64,000 bases of DNA from Armillaria gallica (lineage: Eukaryota > Basidiomycota > Agaricomycetes > Agaricales > Physalacriaceae): assembly GCA_037576215.1 (NCBI GenBank), contig JBANDB010000001.1, positions 4,588,001 through 4,652,000 of the forward strand, given 5' to 3'. The position numbers were made by a program, and so were the translations under genes. Below, one piece after another: positions 34,628 to 44,574 of this stretch. Every line of letters begins with the position of its first letter. The first letter of the stretch is position 1. The notes below the pieces were generated by a model that saw nothing but the letters and a program-made list of their open reading frames with translations, had not been told where the DNA came from and searched no databases.

Positions 34628-37600
34628 ATGTCAGCACCGGCTTCGGAAGATCACCTTCCCAACTCACCTGATAATCCTCCAACACACGACTCTTCCAACA
34701 ACTCTTTCACCTTTGCCGACACGCTCGTACCACTAGTCTCGCCTATCAACCCTGAGGAGGCTGAGAATGACGAGAGCAAGGACGTTGAAAGAGCATGGCC
34801 TACCTCAGTAGCACTTCATACCTTCGCTCGACACTCCAATCTCAAGGATCGGAAGGACCGTGCACTGCAGATCCTTAAGCTAGGTACCAAGATCGGAAAA
34901 GGATTGCGCACCGCAGAATATCTTAGTTTCAACCAGTACTCTAAGACCTTCGCTGAGGAAACTTCAAAAATGGACCATTTGTTCCGACATCCGGTAGCTG
35001 CCCCTACAGATGATGAGGAAAATGTTTATAGACTCCATCCGTCTTTGTATCGCGACTTCCGTGCTCTCCTAGCCACGAAGCGTTCCATGGCTGCGAAGTC
35101 TCTTCAGCACTTCGGTTACTGGGATCTAGTTGAACCTGTCTGGGGCCTTGACGTTCGGCTTTATCTGACAGCGAATGACTTCGAAATATACGCCTTGCAG
35201 TATCGAATACGGGTGGAACAATTTCTCTATATGCTTGACGCTGTTCATGACTGGGAGAAGCTTTCCACTCGAGTCTTTCTGCATGAGGAGTTATTAGCAG
35301 CTCAACATGATGCCGATAAAGCTCACATCAAGAAGGAAGACGATGTGTCTATTTCTCATGCATCTGCACCTTTGAAACCACCTCCCAAATCGAAGACACC
35401 TCATTCTACAGCCGCAGACGTTGCCTCCGATTGGAACCTGGGGGGGGTAAGACGTGCAACCATTGGAGAAGAAGAGCAGAGACCGAGTAATAAACACACC
35501 TCCCAATATTCCACTAGAGCGGCCGAGATTTTAGGCTACTCTCCTTATCAAACGGACTCAAAGGTGAACCGATCGCATGGATTCAGTCAGCGAGAGCATA
35601 AGAATCTACGAGCCTCTTCCTATCAGCCTCATACTCATGCAGAGTCCGAAGATAACCAATCCTCAGTAGAAGGCGATGATCCTCCTAGCGATCCCGATTC
35701 CGAACCTAATGCCGGCAATGGAGATCGGTACCCTTCTCGAAGGCCTTCGACGAATCCCAGGTCATTCAATCAACCTATCGAGAGTTCTCGTATCCATTTT
35801 GATACTAAGCTCAAAATGGGTGACGTACCGACTTGGAATGGTGACCCGGATACCATCGTCTCTTGGATCTTGAAGGTTAATGACCTCGCTGCTATGAGTG
35901 ACTCGGTATTCCAGGATTTGGGACGTATTGTTCCCAAAAGGTTGTCTGGAGACGCGGACAAATGGTTTTATTCCTTGCCACTACAGTATAGATTGGACCT
36001 GGAAAGGAACTGGGCAACACTCAGAGAGGGAATCACGGACTACTACATGAATAGACGTTGGTGGGAGCGTCAGAAGGATAGAGCACGAAGCGCGACTTAC
36101 CGGCAGCCTGGACAAGCCAGGGAGACACCTAGCGAGTACTATATTCGTAAATCCGAGCTGTTGAACACCGCATTCAGTCTCACCGACTCAGAAATGATTA
36201 GTCAAGTTATGGATGGCGCTCCTCTGAATTGGAATACGGTATTGACGACACAGCTTTACAATACAGCTGTTGAATTCCAAGCCAGTATTCGCTATCACGA
36301 AGATCAGCTCTTACGACTAGACCCCAATTATCGAGGACGAACATTGAACACGTATGAGTTGCGGGCATCCCAGGATAAATACAACCAGCCGTATCGACAG
36401 TCTCACACTCGTCTAGTTGGTTCATCTAACCGATTTTCTTCTCCGCAATTTCCGAAGGATGATTCCAATGTTACTCGAAGAAAGAAGGCTCCTAAAGACG
36501 TAGGAGCTCGACCGTGCCGTAACTGTGGCAGCGGTGAGCATTGGGATCCAGAGTGCAAATATCACGAGGAAGGGATGCGTACTGCTAGAGCTCGCCTCGC
36601 TGAGACCGACATCTCCGAACTGCAAGCTCAGGATGAGTACAATGAGCTATACTATGGTCTAGCGGCTGAATCAGATTCTGACCCCGTTTCACGCCCTTCT
36701 GACTGTTCGTGCCGACATGTCTCGTCAAGCGGAAACTACGAGCAAGCGTCAATCAATAGGAACACCGTTGAGGATGACAAGGTCGAATCAGTTCAATACC
36801 GCGAGACGACGAATGCTTTCACTCGCACAGCGACCACTGACACGCTTCATTCAGCATCATCATACTCCCGAACTCCTTTCTCCCCCAGACGCAAGGAACA
36901 ACGCCGTCTTGATAAGTTGCAGAGGAAAATTAGACGTGTTTTTAATATGCGGAGCTCCTCTCCAGTGCCTGAAGGATCAATATTAGAACTGAGAAAACAT
37001 ATGTCGAGACCGTCTGGATGCACCTTTTTAGGGAGTAAGGCAGCCACTACTCGCGCTGGCATCAACGGAGTTGGATTGGACACCGTTCCAGTAATCGTTG
37101 ACTCGGGATCAGACATCACCCTGATATCGCACGATGCACTACAATCACTTAGCTCCAAGCCTAAGATTCGCATGGGTCAGAAAATCAACCTTGTTCAAGT
37201 AACTGGAAACTCTACCATTTCCGGTTACGTGAATCTCGATCTGTTCTTTGAGACGACTGAAGGACCAGTAAAAATGAACGTGGACGCTTATATCGTAAAC
37301 GGAATGACTGCACCTTTTATTCTGGGAAACGATTTTGCCGACCAATATTCTATTTCAATTCTTCGACGAGGCGGTTCCAGTTTCCTTTCCTTTGGAGACT
37401 CCGGCAGGGAAGCAGAGGTTGAAAACTCCACGGCACCATCCATAGTCGATGCTGAAGGTCGAGTATTCAAGGTTAATGTGCTACCTGAAGCTTGTACTCG
37501 TTTGGCAAAGCATCGCACACATCGATGGTCTCAGAAGATCCGACGCCGTCAACGCTTCCTTCGAAATCGTGGAGAGGTCCGATCTGCGCAGCGTGTTGTA

Positions 37601-40600
37601 CTTCCTCCTGAATCAAGCGTTAAAGTCCCTGTCAATGTTCACTTCACTTCCAACTCCAAGGAGTTATTCATTGAACGGTATATTGGTCAGGATCCTAATA
37701 AACGGCATTTCTATGGCTCCCCAGACTCCTTAATCTCTGAAGACAACGCCTTCTTGCATGTATCCAACTTTTCAGATGCACCAGTTGTGATAAGCAAAGG
37801 ACAAAAACTCGGGATAGCTCATAACCCTAGAAACTGGCTCAATAGGTACGAGGGAAGAGAGGATACGGAGAGCAAGAATTCCCATGCCTTGTTAATTAAA
37901 GAATTAATCAAGGCCGGATCGAATACCGCAAGCCGGATGATCCGGAGTACTTCCGAAATCACGTCTAAAGCGCAACGTAACGCGTGTGACCCTGATGATC
38001 CTGCGGCTTCAGAACCAATTGAAGGAGGCCCCAAGACTGCTGACTCTCCACCTGACGCATTACCATCTTCTGAAATCCTTGATGCTCTTGATATTTCACC
38101 AAATCTGACTCAAGATCAAAGGCGCCGTTTGCAAGAAGTCATCCTGAAGAACCAGCAAGCTTTCAGTCTCGATGGAAGGCTAGGAACAAATAATGCACGT
38201 GTTGAAATCAAACTCAAACCAGGAGCTACACCAGTATCGTTACCCCCGTTTCCCATGTCACCTGCTAATCGTGAAGTGATGGATAAGCAGATTGATTCGT
38301 GGATACAACTCGGTGTTATTGAACCATCAGAAAGTCCCTGGGCTGCACCGGCATTTATCGTCTACCAGAATAACAAACCCCGGATGGTTATCGACTATAG
38401 GAAACTGAATGCAGTAGTCATCCCAGACGAATTTCCGTTACCAAAGCAGGACGATATTATGCAGGCCCTGAGTGGATCTCAATGGCTAACAACACTCGAC
38501 GCTCTTTCTGGTTTCACCCAGTTAATTGTCCATGAAAACTCACGAGAGAATTTGGCTTTCCGTTGCCACCGAGGTCTCTGGCAATTCACACGGATGCCTT
38601 TTGGCTACCGGAATGGGCCCAGCGTTTTTCAACATGTCATGCAAAACATACTCGCCCCGTATCTATGGATTTTCGCTTTAGTATACATTGATGACATTGT
38701 CATTTTCTCACTTTCATTTGATGATCATCTCTCACACATCGACCGAGTTCTACAAGCCATCACAGCCTCCGGTATTACTCTTTCACTGCCAAAATGCCAT
38801 TTCGCATTCCAATCTCTCCTTCTTTTGGGACAAAAGGTCTCTCGATTGGGAATGTCCACTCATCGCGAAAAGGTTGAGGCTATTCTCATGCTAGAAACAC
38901 CACGGAACGTAAGTGAGTTACAAACGTTTCTAGGTATGATGGTTTACTTTTCAGCGTATGTCCCTTTTTACGCTTGGATTGCTCATCCACTATTCCAGCT
39001 CCTAAAGAAAGGAACACCGTGGAATTGGACCAATTTACACGACGAAGCCTTCGAATTATGCAAACAGGTTCTGTCTAATGCGCCCGTACGAGGGTACTCT
39101 ACCCGTGGACTTCCCTATAGAGTCTATACAGATGCTTGCGACTACGGTTTGGCTGGCATCTTGCAGCAAGTGCAACCCATAGCTATTCGCGACTTGAAAG
39201 GAACTCGCACTTATGAACGGCTCAAGAACGCCTTTGAAAAGGGGGAACCTGTCCCTCAACTAGTTCCTCGAATTTCCAAGGAGTTCAACGATGTCCCAGA
39301 CAATTCAGGATGGGGAGTAACATTCGAAGATACCATTGTACAGGTAGAGCGAGTTGTTTGCTATTGGTCTCGTGTACTGAAATCTGCAGAACGGAATTAT
39401 TCACCCACGGAACGAGAAGCACTGGCACTGAAGGAAGCCCTCATTAAATTTCAACCTTACATCGAAGGTGAGAAGATTCTAGCCATTACAGATCATGCAG
39501 CCTTAACCTGGAGTCGCACTTTCCAGAACGTCAACCGCCGTCTGCTCACCTGGGGCACCGTATTTGCTGCATATCCGAATCTCCATATCGTACATCGAGC
39601 TGGACGTGTACATTCCAACGTAGACCCCATATCACGACTAAGGCGTCGCCTTCCTCCTCAGGATGGTCCCGTTTCTGATGCTACAACTCCGGTAGATCTC
39701 ACAAAATCTGGCGAAGAAGAAGATCCCTTGAAGAATATGTTTCAGGAGTTAGGAGAACGCTTCGAGGAGCGATTACTCTCTGTGGGATCGAAATTTGTTG
39801 CTTCAACCGAATTGACTAACAAGGATTTGAGTTTTGACATTGGCGACATCCCTATCCTTCACGGAGATGACATTGTCGCAATGACTCATCTCACCACTGC
39901 TCATTCGCATTCACTGCTAGTAGGATTATCCGCAGATGAGCTTGAGGCATGGCGAAAGGCGTACCTAGAGGATCCCCATTTTTCAGATGTCCTGAAGTCC
40001 TTGCAGGATCCCAAATCGAATATCACGCCTTTGTACCCCCAATACTTTTACTCCAGTGAAGGATTATTCTATTTCGAGGATAGCAATGGTAATAGTAGGC
40101 TGTGCGTTCCGCAAACTCTCCGTGTTCAAGTTATGGATCAGATTCACAATACTTTCACCGAATCAGCTCATGGAGGATACCACAAATGTTATAATCGTCT
40201 AGCCGCTACTCATTACTGGCCGGGGATGTCTCGAGACCTTAAGAAGTATGTCAGTACTTGTGACATCTGTCAAAAATCCAAACCTCGAAGGCACGGACCT
40301 GTTGGACTTCTTCAACCAATTCCTATTCCAACTCGACCATTCGAAGTGGTATCCATGGATTTTATTCCTGAACTTCCAAAGTCCGAAGGTTATGACAACA
40401 TTCTTGTCATAGTAGATAAGCTCACTAAGTACGGAATCTTCATACCATGTTCCACAACTATCTCGGAAGATGATACGGCGCGCCTATTCTTTCAGAACGT
40501 TGTTTCAAAGTTTGGTATTCCCTCTCAAGTTATAACAGACCGAGATTCTCGATGGAGGCATAGTTTTTGGAAGGAGTTATGCAAACTTATGGGCATGAAG

Positions 40601-41500
40601 CGAGCACTGACTACGGCCCATCATCCACAGGCCGATGGGCAAACGGAAATCCTGAATCAAGGGTTGGAAATCGCACTACGCGCATACATCGGTCCGGAAA
40701 GAGATGATTGGCACCGGTACCTTGATGGCCTTGCTTTGTCTTACAATTCTATGCCACACAGTAGTACTGGTTACGCTCCTGCATATCTGTTGTTCGGATT
40801 TACACCGGTGACAGATTCCTCCATGCTTACTATGCCCGAATATATTCCTAGACCTTTAGGAGATACAGTAGGAGAAGGAGGACCAGCTGATAAAATGCAT
40901 TTATCACACGAGAATGACAAGGCGGTGGATATGGCCGAACAATTCGAAGCTGCAAGAACTCGAGCCAAGGAGGCTTTGAAATTAAGTCAAGCCTATCAGC
41001 AGAAGTATTACAACCAAGGCAGATTGATTTCCGAATTTGAGGAAGGAGATCTCGTTGTATTGAATCCCCACTCTCTGGAGCTACTAAAGGAGGTACGAGG
41101 ACGAGGCAAAAAGCTTCTCATGCGCTACGACGGTCCATTCGAAATTATATGCAAACTTAGTCCGGTCACTTACCAACTAAGACTACCGGCATCATACGGC
41201 ATCCATCCTATTTTAAATATTGCGCATCTAGAGAGGTACACTGCTTCACCTGCTGAATTTGGGGCTCGGCCAACCAAGAGAATGGTGAGGGCCGACTTCG
41301 AACAACTACCAGAAATGGAGGTCGAGAAAATAGTGGATGAAAGGATGTTTAAGGTTTCCGGAAGGCATAGACGAGTCAAGAAATACCGAGTCCGATGGAC
41401 CGGACTTCCCGAAAATGAAGATGAATGGAAAACAAAGGAAGAACTAAGGAACGCGCCACATATTCTGGAAACTTGGGTCAAGTCACACATCAGCATGTAG
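34628..41500 (+). CDS. Gag-Pol polyprotein of chromovirus, 2290 aa
   Basis: One ORF with no frameshift between gag and pol. Gag core with a retrotransposon-gag type helix region (about residues 400-560, WILKVNDLAAMSDSVFQD), then zinc knuckle CRNCGSGEHWDPECKYH (about 630). Aspartic protease active site VDSGSDITLIS (about 825). Reverse transcriptase with the catalytic YIDD box (about 1353) and MVIDYRKLNAVV. RNase H with YTDACDYGL, SPTEREALALKEAL and ITDHAAL. Integrase with the HHCC zinc domain (H...H, CDICQKSK) and DDE residues in VSMDFI, ITDRDSRW and ADGQTEILN. A chromodomain at about 2232-2285 (VEKIVDERMF, YRVRWTGLPENEDEW) probably steers integration to marked chromatin. All catalytic residues are present. 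Confidence 0.97.
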   Translation: MSAPASEDHLPNSPDNPPTHDSSNNSFTFADTLVPLVSPINPEEAENDESKDVERAWPTSVALHTFARHSNLKDRKDRALQILKLGTKIGKGLRTAEYLSFNQYSKTFAEETSKMDHLFRHPVAAPTDDEENVYRLHPSLYRDFRALLATKRSMAAKSLQHFGYWDLVEPVWGLDVRLYLTANDFEIYALQYRIRVEQFLYMLDAVHDWEKLSTRVFLHEELLAAQHDADKAHIKKEDDVSISHASAPLKPPPKSKTPHSTAADVASDWNLGGVRRATIGEEEQRPSNKHTSQYSTRAAEILGYSPYQTDSKVNRSHGFSQREHKNLRASSYQPHTHAESEDNQSSVEGDDPPSDPDSEPNAGNGDRYPSRRPSTNPRSFNQPIESSRIHFDTKLKMGDVPTWNGDPDTIVSWILKVNDLAAMSDSVFQDLGRIVPKRLSGDADKWFYSLPLQYRLDLERNWATLREGITDYYMNRRWWERQKDRARSATYRQPGQARETPSEYYIRKSELLNTAFSLTDSEMISQVMDGAPLNWNTVLTTQLYNTAVEFQASIRYHEDQLLRLDPNYRGRTLNTYELRASQDKYNQPYRQSHTRLVGSSNRFSSPQFPKDDSNVTRRKKAPKDVGARPCRNCGSGEHWDPECKYHEEGMRTARARLAETDISELQAQDEYNELYYGLAAESDSDPVSRPSDCSCRHVSSSGNYEQASINRNTVEDDKVESVQYRETTNAFTRTATTDTLHSASSYSRTPFSPRRKEQRRLDKLQRKIRRVFNMRSSSPVPEGSILELRKHMSRPSGCTFLGSKAATTRAGINGVGLDTVPVIVDSGSDITLISHDALQSLSSKPKIRMGQKINLVQVTGNSTISGYVNLDLFFETTEGPVKMNVDAYIVNGMTAPFILGNDFADQYSISILRRGGSSFLSFGDSGREAEVENSTAPSIVDAEGRVFKVNVLPEACTRLAKHRTHRWSQKIRRRQRFLRNRGEVRSAQRVVLPPESSVKVPVNVHFTSNSKELFIERYIGQDPNKRHFYGSPDSLISEDNAFLHVSNFSDAPVVISKGQKLGIAHNPRNWLNRYEGREDTESKNSHALLIKELIKAGSNTASRMIRSTSEITSKAQRNACDPDDPAASEPIEGGPKTADSPPDALPSSEILDALDISPNLTQDQRRRLQEVILKNQQAFSLDGRLGTNNARVEIKLKPGATPVSLPPFPMSPANREVMDKQIDSWIQLGVIEPSESPWAAPAFIVYQNNKPRMVIDYRKLNAVVIPDEFPLPKQDDIMQALSGSQWLTTLDALSGFTQLIVHENSRENLAFRCHRGLWQFTRMPFGYRNGPSVFQHVMQNILAPYLWIFALVYIDDIVIFSLSFDDHLSHIDRVLQAITASGITLSLPKCHFAFQSLLLLGQKVSRLGMSTHREKVEAILMLETPRNVSELQTFLGMMVYFSAYVPFYAWIAHPLFQLLKKGTPWNWTNLHDEAFELCKQVLSNAPVRGYSTRGLPYRVYTDACDYGLAGILQQVQPIAIRDLKGTRTYERLKNAFEKGEPVPQLVPRISKEFNDVPDNSGWGVTFEDTIVQVERVVCYWSRVLKSAERNYSPTEREALALKEALIKFQPYIEGEKILAITDHAALTWSRTFQNVNRRLLTWGTVFAAYPNLHIVHRAGRVHSNVDPISRLRRRLPPQDGPVSDATTPVDLTKSGEEEDPLKNMFQELGERFEERLLSVGSKFVASTELTNKDLSFDIGDIPILHGDDIVAMTHLTTAHSHSLLVGLSADELEAWRKAYLEDPHFSDVLKSLQDPKSNITPLYPQYFYSSEGLFYFEDSNGNSRLCVPQTLRVQVMDQIHNTFTESAHGGYHKCYNRLAATHYWPGMSRDLKKYVSTCDICQKSKPRRHGPVGLLQPIPIPTRPFEVVSMDFIPELPKSEGYDNILVIVDKLTKYGIFIPCSTTISEDDTARLFFQNVVSKFGIPSQVITDRDSRWRHSFWKELCKLMGMKRALTTAHHPQADGQTEILNQGLEIALRAYIGPERDDWHRYLDGLALSYNSMPHSSTGYAPAYLLFGFTPVTDSSMLTMPEYIPRPLGDTVGEGGPADKMHLSHENDKAVDMAEQFEAARTRAKEALKLSQAYQQKYYNQGRLISEFEEGDLVVLNPHSLELLKEVRGRGKKLLMRYDGPFEIICKLSPVTYQLRLPASYGIHPILNIAHLERYTASPAEFGARPTKRMVRADFEQLPEMEVEKIVDERMFKVSGRHRRVKKYRVRWTGLPENEDEWKTKEELRNAPHILETWVKSHISM

Positions 41501-41668
41501 CGAAGGTCCCACGTCGCGCCCTTCATTGTTCAACCTCAAATTTGTCGCGTTCACGCCCGAAAGACTTAAAACATGTTCACGAAATTTCTACCTACATTTT
41601 CTACATATACTGTTTCCTTTTCTTTCCTTCTTTCTTTCTTCACAAGCAAGTGTCGACTGGGGGGGCTC

Positions 41669-42107
41669 TGTTATGGATAATGACTAAGTAGTATGAGTAA
41701 GCCTCCACTTCCTTTAGTTTCTTTCTCTTTCTACGCGGTTATAGAAATTTCTCGATACCTCCAAATTTCCTGTCTTAGCTAGAAGATTCCAGGCGAAGTA
41801 GTTAGTATATATCTCCTGTATCGATGCGCCCCAAAGGGCATCTGAATTCTATCTACTTTTACTCCACAACTTCGTGTGAACCTGAGTGATTGAGTTCGAC
41901 TACGCCTAGCGCTTGTCGAACGAACCACTATCCAACTACGCCTAGCGCTTGTTGGACCTTTCTAGCTACGCCTAGCGCTTGCTAGACCTACTCGGGTTCC
42001 TTCGTAGGTAATAGAACTCATTGAATCTCTCGCTACACTTCATAATTTAGACTGTATTCGAGTCGTACTTATCTCGTACATCGTCTAGATTAAGCCTACT
42101 CTCAACA
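41669..42107 (+). repeat. 3' LTR, 439 bp
   Basis: Nearly identical to the 5' LTR, but it carries a third copy of the unit containing CTACGCCTAGCGCTTG (about 41902-41955), which makes it 36 bp longer. Confidence 0.95.
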
Positions 42108-42872
42108 ACGTTGTGACATGGGATCCTTGTCCAACCTGCCTGAGGGGTTTGACAGCCAACGATGGCACGCAGACAATGTGGATGATTGTCTCCGGCTCAT
42201 GTTTCCCTTTACCTTGGTTGAATTCCATACTGCGTTGACGCATTATCCATCTTCTGGCGACACCGTGGGCGTGGTACACGACGAGGACCGCACTATACGT
42301 TACAATTACGAAAAACACGAAGCAGAGCGGTTTGACGACTTTCGTGGTTTCAATTGGCGCTTGTGCAAAGCGATACCGATGTCGGTGAAAGGTGAGTAGC
42401 TTATTTTGATTGTTGACGTCCTGCTCTTGACGCTATGTAGGCCAGCTGTGGCGAGTGGCTCGGCTCAAGTGCCAGGGACTCGTGAAACGATTTCGCCAGT
42501 GCGCAAGTAAGTATGATCCTTACTTGACTAATGACTGGCCCATCAATCGGCTGGAGTGGATGATGTACCCGAGCAGTCTGAGAGTAAAGTTAGTATAAAG
42601 ATACGGTTTATTGCAATTTACAGCGACTTTTTTGGACCAGTAATAGCAAAGGCATAATCTTGTACTACAGGAAAGCGAATATATCAATGAGTATCCTCGA
42701 ATATTGTCGGAAGCTAACATTTTACTTGGTCGAGGCGTTAACGGTCTCATGATAAATCTTCTGCATTTAGATATCCGAGCATGAGTCCCTCGAGCATACA
42801 ACAATGATATAATCTTATAATATAAATACGCAGACTTTGCTCCTATTTTTTCAACTGGTGCTACAGGCGGTA

Positions 42873-43560
42873 TCACCTTACACGGTCGACTACGCTTCCT
42901 CTTCTCGGGTAAACAGGCAGACCAACGGGTACAGAGGTGGGCGGTGAAGACGACATGGGCTTCTTCCTTCTCTCTTCTTCTTCATCATTGTCTTTGTCAT
43001 CCGACTCTGGAAGATCGATATTAAGGGCGTCTTCATCCTTCTCTTCACCGCCAAACCCCTCCCTCCACTCCTTCTCCCAGGTGTGCAGGAGGGCAGATCC
43101 GCCAACCAGCCCCAAAACCAAAGCCTTCAGTCCATCCTCTTTACGCTCCAACCACATCTCCCGCTTCTTAAGTATTCGAATGTGCTCGACGGCCTTTCCA
43201 AGGATGTTGCTGCACTTCCTCCACCAACGTATCCTCGCTCGTCGACGATATCTGTCAAGTCTCCCCCGTTCCCGATCTTGGCCTTCGTCCCTTTACTCTT
43301 CTTCGGCCTATCGTTCCATGCCAAAACTCGAAGAGCGAGAACTACCATGCGCAAGGACCGGATTCTGGCGTTGAGGTTCGTGCGGTACCGACACTCGAGG
43401 GTAGTGTGAGACGTTTTAAACCGAGAGGGCATGAGAATCATACTGGGTGCTGCAGCAGAGGAAGGGATGAGAGTAGCGCGGAACGGGGCAGCTTGGGAGG
43501 CAGGAGGGGTGCTGGGAGGAGGGGTCGATGCAGACAGCACGGAAGCCACTAAAAACAAGC
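42873..43560 (-). pseudogene. bHLH (SREBP-like) transcription factor relic
   Basis: Minus strand. After a splice-acceptor-like TTTTTAG (about 43556) the frame gives a Pro/Ser-rich stretch, then the basic-helix block LECRYRTNLNARIRSLR with the Tyr typical of SREBP-type bHLH proteins, then a linker DIVDERGYVGG. Helix 2 (KCSNILGKAVEHIRILKKRE) and the downstream coiled coil (ERKEDGLKALVLGLVGG, EWREGFGGEEKDEDAL) lie in another frame, so an indel falls near 43225. The C-terminal acidic tail ends at 42873. The family regulates sterol/lipid or developmental genes; this copy has lost its frame and its proper 5' end, which is fused to foreign sequence at about 43565-43797. Confidence 0.7.
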
Positions 43561-43796
43561 TGTATTAGATACAGCTCACCTTATATGAACTAGATTTGCT
43601 TGTAGACATGGCCATTACAACACCGGCTGATTCAAAAACTCGTTGGGGACTCCGCCGCGAGGTCCAGCGAAGACTCCTCGGATGACGATACACGCATTCG
43701 CCTGGGAAAAGAGCCGTAGTCGCCTGCCAGAAGGACAGGAGGCGACTGGAACGTGAAGGGAAAATCGTGTTCGGAATGGATCGCACTCTCAAGCCA

Positions 43797-44080
43797 GGGG
43801 TCTTCTCCGCATCTGAGCAGCTACGGGACGATCCATCCACCCAGGAATCCTGCCTAGAGCCTCGTCAGGGCATTTTATGAAAAGAAACGGACGACGTACC
43901 CCACCAATAACTATACCTCCTTCCGGTCTTTAGCGGTAGCGTCTATCAAGCTCGCACTCCGAAGTCATCCTTTATACATCCTTCGGTGACCAGTTATTTT
44001 GGGAGAACTGTGCCGCACGCAGTGGAATAGCCTGTCGTTGTTGCGGATGTACGCCCGGATTGAAAGGAGTGCATATGAGA
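43797..44080 (-). pseudogene. 3beta-HSD-like gene fragment (fourth copy, main part)
   Basis: Minus-strand similarity to exon 1, the intron and the start of exon 2 of the gene at 3-1509. It spans the region from TCTTCTCCGCATCTGAGCAG through the GTACGT intron (near 43893) to GTGGAATAGCCTGTCGTTG. Many substitutions and small deletions destroy the frame. Confidence 0.75.
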
Positions 44081-44334
44081 AGGCCAGGAAGTAATGTAGA
44101 GACTAAGGCCAGCGTAGTATACGCAAGAGCCTCCCGCGTGAACCAACAATATTCATCAGGCTTTGCGGCGCAGTACTTAGCCAGAGAGCCGTATTAGTGA
44201 TGACGCGGTGGTAAGATGAGATTTCGTTCAAATTTCCAAATCGAGTGATGTATGTCACCTACTTACCCGCGTACATGTCTTGCAGCAATGGTAAAGTAAG
44301 TTCACAACTCATATTAGTAGCTGGCGTTACTGAC

Positions 44335-44412
44335 AGATTTCAGTCTCGTCGTGTGAGATGATATCCCCTGTTCAATGGGTGGCTCTAGGTGTCCTTTCTT
44401 TCCTTCGCATCG
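44335..44412 (+). pseudogene. 3beta-HSD-like N-terminal fragment, inverted
   Basis: Plus-strand ATGATATCCCCTGTTCAATG and the bases around it match the leader and N-terminal anchor (MISPVQWVALGVLSFL) of the pseudogene at 20762. It lies in the opposite orientation to the neighbouring fragment at 43797-44080, so the copy was broken and one piece flipped. Confidence 0.75.
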
Positions 44413-44454
44413 AACTCGCCTGGGCTGTGGCTTCTGAAGGCTATTGATACAGAG

Positions 44455-44574
44455 CTCTGGACTGTGAGCTGTCTGGAAAGCTGTCTTCACTCGTATAGCT
44501 TCATGTGACGTACACATCCCCATGATGAAGTATTTTGACTATCTCTGCCATTACATATACTCAGAAATCTAGCA
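44455..44574 (+). pseudogene. F-box-like gene fragment
   Basis: Plus-strand WKAVFTRIASCDVHIPMMK followed by YFDYLCHYIYSEI and a stop. It corresponds to WKAVFARIASRDIYI...FFEYLC in the split gene at 33603. It is fused directly behind the inverted 3beta-HSD fragment. Confidence 0.7.

Larger units (their letters stand above)
34132..42107 (+). mobile_element. Ty3/gypsy chromovirus LTR retrotransposon, apparently intact
   Basis: A 7976-bp element bounded by TG...CA LTRs and a perfect 5-bp target duplication ACGTT (34127-34131, 42108-42112). After the 5' LTR comes a primer-site-like TGGTGGACAC (34536); before the 3' LTR a polypurine tract ACTGGGGGGGCTC. One uninterrupted Gag-Pol ORF fills the interior. 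The LTRs differ by about one substitution plus a 36-bp tandem-unit difference, so insertion is very recent and the element may be active. Order PR-RT-RNaseH-IN-chromodomain defines the chromovirus branch of Metaviridae. Confidence 0.97.
33603..42598 (+). pseudogene. F-box-like gene split by an LTR retrotransposon
   Basis: Coding parts are 33603-34131, 42113-42391 and 42441-42598; a 49-bp intron (42392-42440, GTGAGT...TGTAG) separates the last two. The N-terminus MESSALPPEIIDDILSGIWS is the F-box-like block, followed by LLNRTWKAVFARIASRDIYI, a family signature in mushrooms. The reading frame runs straight into the element at 34132. On the far side, after the second copy of the 5-bp target duplication, the frame resumes with DMGSLSNLPEGF and ends at a TAA (42596-42598). 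Removing the element and one ACGTT leaves a perfect frame, so the gene was intact when hit. A Skp1-adaptor role is inferred from the family. A fragment of a relative lies at 44455-44574. Confidence 0.88.
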
